Below are positions 1 through 6,403 of a stretch of DNA of 29,291 nucleotides, one piece after another. Positions within the stretch are counted from its first letter, which is position 1, and each line of letters begins with the position of its first letter. A model generated the notes under the pieces. It made no database searches, was not told the origin of the DNA, and was given only the letters and a program-made list of their open reading frames with translations. This DNA is from BS750m-G4 sp964472195. GTDB lineage: Bacteria; Bacteroidota; Ignavibacteria; Tepidaquicellales; Tepidaquicellaceae. The translations under genes and the position numbers were made by a program. The stretch covers positions 1-29,291 of the forward strand of contig CAYYJH010000033.1 in the NCBI GenBank assembly GCA_964472195.1, in the 5' to 3' direction.

Positions 1-2
1 CT

Positions 3-575
3 CCTACATTAGTATATCCTCCAAATAATTCGATTATCAGTAATACATTATCACCTACATTAATATGGGAAACGATATCGGGAGCATCATATTACCATGT
101 AGTCGTATCTCCATTATTTAATTTTGTAACTCTAACGGATTCTTCTACGGTTTCTACACCTCATTATTCAATTCCAGTTGGAATATTATCGAATTATACT
201 AAATACTATTGGAAAGTATATGCTGGGAATTTATATCCATGGTATTGGTCTGATGTATGGAATTTTACATTAAATGTGACTAGTATAAAAAAGGTTAGCT
301 ATGAAATACCAAATGATTATGAATTATCTCAAAACTACCCCAATCCTTTTAACCCAACAACAAACATAAAATTCGACTTGCCAAAGACATCTAATACAAA
401 ATTAATTGTGTATGATGCACTTGGCAGAGAGGTTGCAATACTTGTTAATGAAAAGTTAAGTGCGGGAAGCTATGAGGTTGACTGGGATGGGAGTGGCTAT
501 CCAAGCGGTGTGTACTTTTATAGAATTTATGCAGGGGATTATGTTGATGTAAAAAAAATGTTGTTGCTAAAGTAA
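3..575 (+). CDS. C-terminal part of a T9SS-secreted protein (Fn3-like domain + type A sorting domain)
   Basis: The frame is open from the window edge, so the N-terminus lies outside; 190 residues are visible. Residues ~1-90 resemble the fibronectin-type/Ig-like modules common in secreted Ignavibacteria proteins (YPPNNS start, PTLIWE, YYWKVYA). Residues ~105-190 form a textbook type IX secretion type A sorting domain: LSQNYPNPFNPTT, then a short beta-sandwich with YDALGREV, LVNEKLSAGSYEVDWDG and PSGVYFYRI, ending in KKMLLLK. In this family the tail directs export across the outer membrane and is usually cleaved and exchanged for a surface anchor. The function of the missing N-terminal part cannot be told. 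A strong terminator follows 30 bases later. Confidence 0.9.
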   Translation, partial: PTLVYPPNNSIISNTLSPTLIWETISGASYYHVVVSPLFNFVTLTDSSTVSTPHYSIPVGILSNYTKYYWKVYAGNLYPWYWSDVWNFTLNVTSIKKVSYEIPNDYELSQNYPNPFNPTTNIKFDLPKTSNTKLIVYDALGREVAILVNEKLSAGSYEVDWDGSGYPSGVYFYRIYAGDYVDVKKMLLLK

Positions 576-603
576 ATTAATATTTGAACAATCAATTCTC
601 CGA

Positions 604-633
604 GGCAGCCTGTTTCCCTCAGGCTGTTTTTTT
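604..633 (+). terminator. Rho-independent terminator of the T9SS protein gene
   Basis: A perfect 7-bp stem CAGCCTG (606-612) / CAGGCTG (620-626) with a 7-base loop is followed at once by seven T. It lies about 30 bases after the stop at 575. It isolates the T9SS gene from what follows. Confidence 0.88.
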
Positions 634-768
634 ATTATTTCCTTCTAACTTTTCCGAAAATTTGTCAAATGTGGAGTATTAATATATATACAAGACAGTT
701 CGTGTTTATAAATCTTACAATTTCAAAATATACAATAAATTTACTTTGGAAAATAAATTTTACGGATT

Positions 769-1119
769 TTGTACATTAACAATTTTTCGAAAGCTATAGA
801 CTTAACAGAGGAATTGATAGACACTGTAATTCCTAAAAATTCAGCAGGAATATATCTTTTGGGTTATTCTCCGATGAATAACGGAAAATTTAATCCTCTG
901 TATATAAGCCGCTGCGACTGCGATCTTAATAACTCAATTAAAGAACATATAGGATGCTTTTCTCAATTTAAGTTTTGTTTATTCGAATCGATTTCAGATG
1001 CGTTTTTCTTCGAATGCGAACTCTATCATTATTTATCTGACAATACTTTTATTATAAATGAAACCCACCCGCAATCTCCACACGATATGTTTTTGAAATG
1101 TCCTGTTTGCTGCAAATAA
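769..1119 (+). CDS. Small GIY-YIG-like nuclease superfamily protein
   Basis: 116 residues. After an ~20-residue leader it shows AGIYLLGY (the GIY element), then NPLYISRCDCDL in the place of the YIG element, followed by N-SIKEHIG. Later come a conserved-looking ECELYH helix with a candidate catalytic Glu, an INETHP segment, and a C-terminal CPVC pair that could bind metal. This order (GIY, Y-[IV]-[GS]-R, HI, ECELYH, N-x-[TI]-HP, CPxC) fits a small family of stand-alone GIY-YIG-like proteins. Those are uncharacterised and often annotated hypothetical. The only start that keeps the GIY strand is TTG at 769; no ATG lies upstream before the in-frame stop at 754, and no clear Shine-Dalgarno sequence is visible. 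It sits alone between the T9SS gene and a repeat. Whether it is an active nuclease is not known. Confidence 0.6.
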   Translation: MYINNFSKAIDLTEELIDTVIPKNSAGIYLLGYSPMNNGKFNPLYISRCDCDLNNSIKEHIGCFSQFKFCLFESISDAFFFECELYHYLSDNTFIINETHPQSPHDMFLKCPVCCK

Positions 1120-1120
1120 A

Positions 1121-1213
1121 GACACGAATTTCACGAATGTACACTAATTTCTGATTATCACTCAAGTGTATTTAAACTTATTCGTGTGCATTCGTGTCAT
1201 TCGTGGACAAATC
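1121..1213. repeat. Imperfect inverted repeat (hairpin-forming intergenic element)
   Basis: The left arm at 1121-1144 (GACACGAATTTCACGAATGTACAC) pairs with 1184-1207, matching at 19 of 24 positions by eye around a loop of about 39 bases. Both arms are built from the unit ATTCGTG. The right end, GTGTCATTCGTGGACAAATC (1194-1213), occurs again exactly at 2028-2047, beyond the VapBC pair. This looks like a non-autonomous intergenic repeat of the MITE/REP kind; no coding capacity is seen. Confidence 0.65.
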
Positions 1214-1238
1214 TAACTATTTTAAATTTGATTTTTAA

Positions 1239-1291
1239 TATTGCTTTTTTAAATATTCAGCATTATTTTATTGTACACGATAGTCGTGTAC
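1239..1291 (+). promoter_or_regulatory. Palindromic operator and putative promoter of the vapBC pair
   Basis: GTACACGA-TAG-TCGTGTAC (1273-1291) is a perfect 8-bp inverted repeat, 24 bases upstream of the antitoxin ATG. Ribbon-helix-helix antitoxins usually bind such a palindrome to repress their own operon. A possible Bacteroidota-type promoter lies just upstream: TATTG (1239-1243) and TATTTTATTG (1264-1273). Its start point would fall in the palindrome. Because eight T follow the palindrome, it could also act as a weak terminator or attenuator. The palindrome is certain; its role is inferred. Confidence 0.55.
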
Positions 1292-1315
1292 TTTTTTTTA
1301 ATTAGATAGGAGAAT

Positions 1316-1537
1316 ATGCTAAAAAATATAACTTTTAGTGCAGAAGAAAAACTTATCGAGAAAGCACGCGAAAAGGCTCAACGAGAGCATACAACTTTGA
1401 ATGAAAATTTTCGCAAATGGTTAAAGAGATTTATAAATTCTGATAAGACTAATTTTAATTATAACCAACTAATGCAAAAATTAAGATATGTAAATCCCGG
1501 GCGAAAATTTACAAGGGAAGAATTAAATGAAAGATAA
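1316..1537 (+). CDS. VapB-type antitoxin (ribbon-helix-helix)
   Basis: 73 residues. The N-terminal ~45 residues (LKNITFSAEEKLIEKAREKAQREHTTLNENFRKWLKRF) have the strand-helix-helix pattern of a CopG/MetJ-type DNA-binding domain: the ITFS beta strand, helix 1 through KAREKA, and helix 2 starting at TTLNENF. The C-terminal ~28 residues are the segment expected to wrap and neutralise the toxin. A clear AGGAG (1308-1312) precedes the ATG at 1316. The gene overlaps the following PIN toxin by 11 bases, the classic antitoxin-first layout. It likely represses its own promoter through the palindrome just upstream. Confidence 0.85.
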   Translation: MLKNITFSAEEKLIEKAREKAQREHTTLNENFRKWLKRFINSDKTNFNYNQLMQKLRYVNPGRKFTREELNER

Positions 1538-1952
1538 ATATTTCATTGATACGAATATTCTTGTTTATTCATTCGATAAATCAAATCTTCAGAAACAACA
1601 AACATCAAAGGAAATAGTTAGCGATGCACTTTATAACGATGAAGGGTGCATTAGTTATCAGGTCATTCAGGAATTTATAAATGTTGCATTACAAAAATTC
1701 GACACTCCACTAACCAAAGATGATTGTATTAAATATGTGATAAACGTTCTAGAACCGTTATGCGAAGTACTATCAAGTATTGAACTTTATAAAGATGCTT
1801 TAGAGATAAAAGAGGGATGGCAATATTCATTTTATGATTCGCTTATCATCTCATCTGCATTGAGAGCCAATTGTAACATTTTATACACTGAAGACCTGCA
1901 GAACAAACAGCAAATAAGGGATCTTGTTATTATTAATCCTTTTTTGTCCTGA
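1527..1952 (+). CDS. VapC-type PIN-domain toxin ribonuclease
   Basis: 141 residues, the usual PIN-domain length. Acidic residues of the metal-binding site are visible in order: Asp8 in FIDTN, Glu49 in SYQVIQEF, Asp104 in FYDSLIISSA and Asp123 in LYTEDLQ. Family members are Mg2+-dependent endoribonucleases that cut tRNA or rRNA and stop growth when the antitoxin is lost. It overlaps the antitoxin gene by 11 bases, so translation is probably coupled. All catalytic acids are kept and the gene is intact, so it is predicted to be active. The target RNA cannot be read from sequence. Confidence 0.88.
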   Translation: MKDKYFIDTNILVYSFDKSNLQKQQTSKEIVSDALYNDEGCISYQVIQEFINVALQKFDTPLTKDDCIKYVINVLEPLCEVLSSIELYKDALEIKEGWQYSFYDSLIISSALRANCNILYTEDLQNKQQIRDLVIINPFLS

Positions 1953-2027
1953 GCCTTTCAATAACCATTTCAGATTTTATCTTGAATTATTAGTAGCACT
2001 AATTTTACAAATATCCATTTATTATTT

Positions 2028-2047
2028 GTGTCATTCGTGGACAAATC
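2028..2047. repeat. Direct-repeat copy of the 1194-1213 element end
   Basis: GTGTCATTCGTGGACAAATC is identical, base for base over 20 positions, to 1194-1213. The rest of the hairpin element is not visible around this copy, so it may be a decayed remnant. The two copies bracket the VapBC pair. Confidence 0.7.
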
Positions 2048-2058
2048 AAAATTCCCTT

Positions 2059-2098
2059 TTTTGAATTTAGTTTACACATCAGAAAATTTATATTGAAA
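2059..2098 (+). promoter_or_regulatory. Promoter-like element shared with gcvP
   Basis: The 18-mer TTTTGAATTTAGTTTACA (2059-2076) is repeated exactly at 16988-17005 upstream of gcvP, and the next 22 bases match at 16 positions. Inside it, TTTA (2066-2069), a 19-base spacer and TATATTGA (2089-2096) resemble the Bacteroidota -33/-7 promoter pattern (TTTG-N19-TAnnTTTG). The TATATT ends 45 bases before the ATG at 2140. It probably drives the whole 2140-10138 operon. Confidence 0.5.
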
Positions 2099-2139
2099 TA
2101 CAATTAATCTATTATTACTAATTCAACCACACGCGAAGC

Positions 2140-3603
2140 ATGACGAAATGGAATTGGGAAATCGAAAGTAAGGACTATCTTGCTAAGACAATCAAACGCT
2201 GCAGGGAAAAGAAAATTATTTTACCAACATTCGCGCATCTTAAGACACCATCAAAGATTCCTCAAGATATAATTGATGAACTCAAAGAAATTGATTTCCA
2301 GGAAACACATCCTCTGAATCTTTTCAGAATCAATTGGCGAAACGATCAGAACACAAAAGGTATAGGGGACATCAATTTTTTGGAAATGCCAAAGGAACTT
2401 ACGGGAGTTAAAGCAAGAATTATCGGTCTTGTAGGAAAGTTTTTTCCGACGGGTTCTCATAAAGTCGGTGCAACTTATGGATGTTTGACGCCTTTTCTTA
2501 TTTCGGGTAGATTTAATCCGGAATATCATAAAGCGGTCTGGCCCTCGACTGGGAATTACTGCCGTGGTGGTGTTTTCAATTCAAATTTGTTAGGAGTTGA
2601 CTCTGTTGCAATTCTTCCGGAAGAAATGAGCCAGGAACGTTTTGATTGGCTTAAAGAAAGAGCTGAAGAAGTGTTTGCAACTCACGGCTGCGAAAGCAAT
2701 GTTAAAGAGATTTATGATAAATGCCACGAATTAGAAGCGCAAAACGATAAGTATTTCATATTCAATCAATTCGACCAATTCGGTAATTCTGTCTGGCATT
2801 ATGAAATAACAGGAAGCACAATTGAAACTCTGTACAATCGGATAAAGAAAGATGGACAGCGTTTAAGTGGTTATGTAAGCGCGACTGGTTCAGCTGGAAC
2901 TATCGGTGCGGGTGATTATCTCAGAACAGTTGTGCCTTCAATAAAAGTTGCTGCTGCAGAAGCTCTGCAATGTCCAACACTTTTGATGAATGGTTTCGGC
3001 GGTCATCGTATAGAAGGTATCGGTGATAAACATATACCGTGGATACATAATGTAAAAAATACCGATGCAGTTTCTGCAATTGATGATGAGGATGCACTGC
3101 ATGTCTTACGTTTGTTCAATGAAAAAGCCGGACAGGAGTTTATGAAAACTATTGGTGTAACTTCAGAGTTAATAACAAAATTTCCATACCTTGGCATTTC
3201 ATCAGTATGTAATCTGCTTAGCTCAATTAAATTAGCAAAGTATTTTGAGTTCAACGAAAACGATATAATATTTACAATTTTTACAGATTCAGTTGATATG
3301 TATTATTCAAGACTTGATGAAATGAATACGAATTGGGGCGGTTATTCAGAGAAGCAAGCAGAAATAGATTGGAATGCCTGTGTAAAAAAACAAGGCATCG
3401 ATTACATCAGAGAATTGAGTTACAACGATAAAAAACGAATCCATAACCTCAAATATTTTACATGGGTTGAGCAGCAGGAAAAAGATGTTGAGGAGTTGAA
3501 CGCTCAGTGGTATGATGAAGATTATTGGAGCGAACGATTCGGTGTCGTACCTCAATGGGATAAATTAATTACTGATTTTAATAATGAAGTCGGATTGGTG
3601 TAG
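2140..3603 (+). CDS. Fold-type II PLP-dependent enzyme, first gene of the Mo-hydroxylase/purine operon
   Basis: 487 residues. The PLP-binding lysine is expected at Lys108 in FPTGSHKVGATYG. The substrate loop is STGNYCRGGVFNSNLLG, and a glycine-rich phosphate loop TGSAGTIGAG lies near residue 250. This is the tryptophan-synthase-beta/cysteine-synthase fold, but with a long C-terminal region (~130 residues) containing many Trp and acidic residues. It is not close to E. coli YgeX (2,3-diaminopropionate ammonia-lyase), whose motifs differ. Its place at the head of an operon with YgeX-pathway partners suggests a C-N lyase or beta-elimination step on an amino acid made by purine or hydantoin breakdown. 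Only 3 bases separate it from the next gene. Fold confidence is high; the substrate is unknown. Confidence 0.8.
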   Translation: MTKWNWEIESKDYLAKTIKRCREKKIILPTFAHLKTPSKIPQDIIDELKEIDFQETHPLNLFRINWRNDQNTKGIGDINFLEMPKELTGVKARIIGLVGKFFPTGSHKVGATYGCLTPFLISGRFNPEYHKAVWPSTGNYCRGGVFNSNLLGVDSVAILPEEMSQERFDWLKERAEEVFATHGCESNVKEIYDKCHELEAQNDKYFIFNQFDQFGNSVWHYEITGSTIETLYNRIKKDGQRLSGYVSATGSAGTIGAGDYLRTVVPSIKVAAAEALQCPTLLMNGFGGHRIEGIGDKHIPWIHNVKNTDAVSAIDDEDALHVLRLFNEKAGQEFMKTIGVTSELITKFPYLGISSVCNLLSSIKLAKYFEFNENDIIFTIFTDSVDMYYSRLDEMNTNWGGYSEKQAEIDWNACVKKQGIDYIRELSYNDKKRIHNLKYFTWVEQQEKDVEELNAQWYDEDYWSERFGVVPQWDKLITDFNNEVGLV

Positions 3604-3606
3604 TAT

Positions 3607-5055
3607 ATGAATGTATTAAGCAATGTATTCATAAGTTCAGGTTTTAATAAACTGCAATTAATAGATGTATATTTTAACGATGTAATTGAAAAGAGTGAAC
3701 CATATTTAAATGCAATTGTAGATTGGGCAGATATTGATAATAAAGAAAAGTTGAATGCATTCATTCAGAGTATCAAAAGAAGAAGTTATTCTGAAAATCT
3801 TATTGTTAATGATGGTGATTATAAAATTCTGTTACCAGGTTCGATTGATAGCCATGTTCATTTTAATACACCGGGATTTGAAGAAAGAGACGATTTTACT
3901 CATGCATCGAAAGCGGCATTGTTCGGAGGGGTTACGACGGTCTTTGACATGCCGTGCACTTCTAAACCTCCTGTTGTTTCAAAAAATAATTTTGATATCA
4001 AAAGAAAAGCTGTTAATAATAGAAGTTATGTGGATTACTTTTTCTGGGGAGGAATTAGAAGAGAAGATTTCATAGATAAAGATAAAATTAAAAAACAAAT
4101 TAAAGAATTGGTTGAATGCGGTGTAGTTGGATTTAAAGCTTATACAATCTCAGGAATGGATTCATTTTCCGATCTTTCTTATTCACAAATGAAATATGCC
4201 GCTGAATGTGTTAAGGAAAGTAAATCAATACTTGCTGTACACGCTGAAGATAAGGAGCTGGTGGCAAAAGGTAAAAGTTTATCCATTTCTCAAAATAAAA
4301 ATGATTGGAAGGCGTACTGTGATGCAAGAGATGATAACGCTGAAGCGAAATCGATTAACAATTTAATTATAATTGCTAAAGAAACGGGTTGCAGGATACA
4401 CATAGTCCATTTGAGTTCACAAAAAGGTTTAGAGCTTATTAAGAAGGCAAAAAAGGAAGGTTTAAACATTACAACAGAGACTTGTCCTCATTATCTTTAC
4501 TTTACACAGAAAGATTTTGAAAATAGAAGTATAAATAATTATTTAAAAACAGCACCTCCTGTTAAACTCGAACATGATAGAGATGCTCTCTGGGAAGGTT
4601 TGAGAGATGGAACAATCTCTTTCCTTACAACCGACCATGCTGGATGTGATCCTGAGAAAGAAAAAGTATCGGATAATTTTTGGGAAGTTTACGGAGGAAT
4701 TCCGGGAGTTCAGCACAGAGTCCAATTTTTATTTAGCGAGGGTTTTTTAAAAGGAAAGATTGATTTAGAGACAACTGTTACAATGCTTTCAAATGGTATC
4801 TCTGATGTTTTTCATTTGAAAAGGAAAGCGAAATTAAAATCAGGATATGATGCAGATTTTACTTTAATTGATTTATATAACTCTTATAAAATAAGGACTT
4901 CAGATATGTATTCTAAAGGAAAATATACACCATTTGATGGAATTACATTAAATGCAGTGATAGACAGAGTATTTCTAAGAGGTAAAATGTTATTGGAAAA
5001 TGGAAATCTTTTAAATTCAGAATTAGAGGGAAAATTACAAACTAATTTAATGTAG
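3607..5055 (+). CDS. Allantoinase/dihydropyrimidinase-type cyclic amidohydrolase (HyuA position)
   Basis: 482 residues. All metal ligands of the binuclear cyclic amidohydrolases are present: His83 and His85 (DSHVHF), the carboxylated lysine Lys177 in GFKAY, His212 (AVHAED), His268 (IVHLSS) and Asp343 (TTDHAG). TETCPHYL and GIPGVQHR, also typical of allantoinase and hydantoinase, are seen. FNTPGFEERDDF and GGVTTVFDMP resemble allantoinase more than D-hydantoinase. Such enzymes open cyclic ureides. In this operon it would open a ring derived from a purine, the role given to HyuA in the E. coli locus. Compared with relatives, the first ligand pair lies late because of an extra ~25-residue stretch at about 30-65. 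It lies 4 bases before ssnA. The exact ring substrate is unknown. Confidence 0.88.
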   Translation: MNVLSNVFISSGFNKLQLIDVYFNDVIEKSEPYLNAIVDWADIDNKEKLNAFIQSIKRRSYSENLIVNDGDYKILLPGSIDSHVHFNTPGFEERDDFTHASKAALFGGVTTVFDMPCTSKPPVVSKNNFDIKRKAVNNRSYVDYFFWGGIRREDFIDKDKIKKQIKELVECGVVGFKAYTISGMDSFSDLSYSQMKYAAECVKESKSILAVHAEDKELVAKGKSLSISQNKNDWKAYCDARDDNAEAKSINNLIIIAKETGCRIHIVHLSSQKGLELIKKAKKEGLNITTETCPHYLYFTQKDFENRSINNYLKTAPPVKLEHDRDALWEGLRDGTISFLTTDHAGCDPEKEKVSDNFWEVYGGIPGVQHRVQFLFSEGFLKGKIDLETTVTMLSNGISDVFHLKRKAKLKSGYDADFTLIDLYNSYKIRTSDMYSKGKYTPFDGITLNAVIDRVFLRGKMLLENGNLLNSELEGKLQTNLM

Positions 5056-5059
5056 AATT

Positions 5060-6394
5060 ATGTTAGTATCTAATGCTTGGTTATGTAAAGTATATGGAAA
5101 TAAAGTTAATCCTGTATTCTGCGATTTTCTTGTGGAAGATGGAAAGATAAATAAAATTGTTGAAAAAGATTTTATCGAATATGTAAATGTTTCCTCAAAA
5201 GAAACAGAAAATGATAATGACATATTCGATGTTGAGGGTGCTGTTGTTACAATACCAATTGTAAATTTTCATGATCACATTTATTCAAGACTTGCGAAGG
5301 GTGTTCCAGTATCAGGTCCTATGGATAATTTTTTAAATATACTTAAAAGCCTTTGGTGGAAACTTGATCTTGCTCTCGATCAAGAAATGGTTGAAGCATG
5401 TGCTTACATAGCTGCATCCGAATCCATTAAGAATGGGGTCCAGTGTATATTTGACCACCATTCCTCGCCAAATTATATAACTGGGAGTTTATGTTGTATT
5501 AAAGAAATTTTTCAACAATATAATCTCGACGGCGTGTTGTGTTTTGAAACTTCCGATAGAAATGGCGAGCAAATTAAAAAAAAGGCAATAAACGAAAACG
5601 ATTCTTTTATTAAGAAATTTACTAACACTAACTTTCAAGGTATGTATGGGCTTCATGCATCTTTTACAGTTGACGATTCTACATTTTCTACAGTCTCAAA
5701 ATTACAAAACGATTCTGAGGCAGGTATTCATATTCATTTATGCGAAGGTGAAGTGGATAATACTTTAAGCGTCAAAAAATATGGTGCAAGACCTGTTGAA
5801 AGATTAATGAAATATAATCTTTTAAATAATAGAAGCATTTTCGCACATGCAATACATATATCAAATGAGGATTTAGAGATATTGAAAGATTGTGAATGTG
5901 CGATTGCTATTAATGTAGAATCCAATTTGAACAATTCAGTTGGTTTACCAATCCTTACTGAGTTCTCAGATGAGATAAAATTATTAATAGGAACAGACGG
6001 AATGTATTCTAATGTTTCGAAATCTTTGAAGCAACTGTTTTTAATTCTCAGGCATCAAGGTATAAGCTTTGATAAGGCATTCAGAATTCTTGATAAAATA
6101 TATTTCGATCAGATTAAATTCGTAAAGCAATATTTCCCGGATTATACTACTTTAAATATTAATGATAGTGCGAACTTTATTGTCTGGGATTATGTACCAC
6201 CCACACCTTTAACAAGAAATAATTTTCTTAGTCACTACATTTATGGAATTGTTGAAAGAAATGTAAAAGCATCTTATTCCAAGGATAATTTCTTAATGAA
6301 AAATTTTAATATTAATTTTCCGCAAGATAAAAACATCAAAAGACTTATAAACGAAAGTGGCAGAAAGCTTTTTAATATGATGAAGGATAATTAA
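5060..6394 (+). CDS. ssnA: SsnA family amidohydrolase (selenium-metabolism-linked aminohydrolase)
   Basis: 444 residues, the usual SsnA length. Strong SsnA signatures are recalled from the E. coli protein: a short metal motif HDHIYSRLAKG (His71, His73), the segment FLNILKSLWWKLDLALD, then IFDHHSSPNYITGSL and CFETSDRNG. Further ligands are His224/His226 (IHIHLCEGE), His263 (FAHAIHIS) and Asp313 (IGTDGM), as in the guanine deaminase/atrazine chlorohydrolase branch. The fold is therefore a mononuclear-metal deaminase or aminohydrolase TIM barrel. SsnA genes sit with ygfK and xdhD in selenium-dependent molybdenum hydroxylase loci and are linked to anaerobic purine breakdown; the precise reaction is unsettled. 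Start at ATG 5060, 4 bases after the previous stop. Confidence 0.92.
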   Translation: MLVSNAWLCKVYGNKVNPVFCDFLVEDGKINKIVEKDFIEYVNVSSKETENDNDIFDVEGAVVTIPIVNFHDHIYSRLAKGVPVSGPMDNFLNILKSLWWKLDLALDQEMVEACAYIAASESIKNGVQCIFDHHSSPNYITGSLCCIKEIFQQYNLDGVLCFETSDRNGEQIKKKAINENDSFIKKFTNTNFQGMYGLHASFTVDDSTFSTVSKLQNDSEAGIHIHLCEGEVDNTLSVKKYGARPVERLMKYNLLNNRSIFAHAIHISNEDLEILKDCECAIAINVESNLNNSVGLPILTEFSDEIKLLIGTDGMYSNVSKSLKQLFLILRHQGISFDKAFRILDKIYFDQIKFVKQYFPDYTTLNINDSANFIVWDYVPPTPLTRNNFLSHYIYGIVERNVKASYSKDNFLMKNFNINFPQDKNIKRLINESGRKLFNMMKDN

Positions 6395-6403
6395 ATTGTA
6401 TAT

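Noticed and set aside
3755..4075. 106-codon open frame on the plus strand inside the cyclic amidohydrolase gene
   Set aside because: It is an out-of-frame shadow; the main frame carries all metal ligands across the same stretch.
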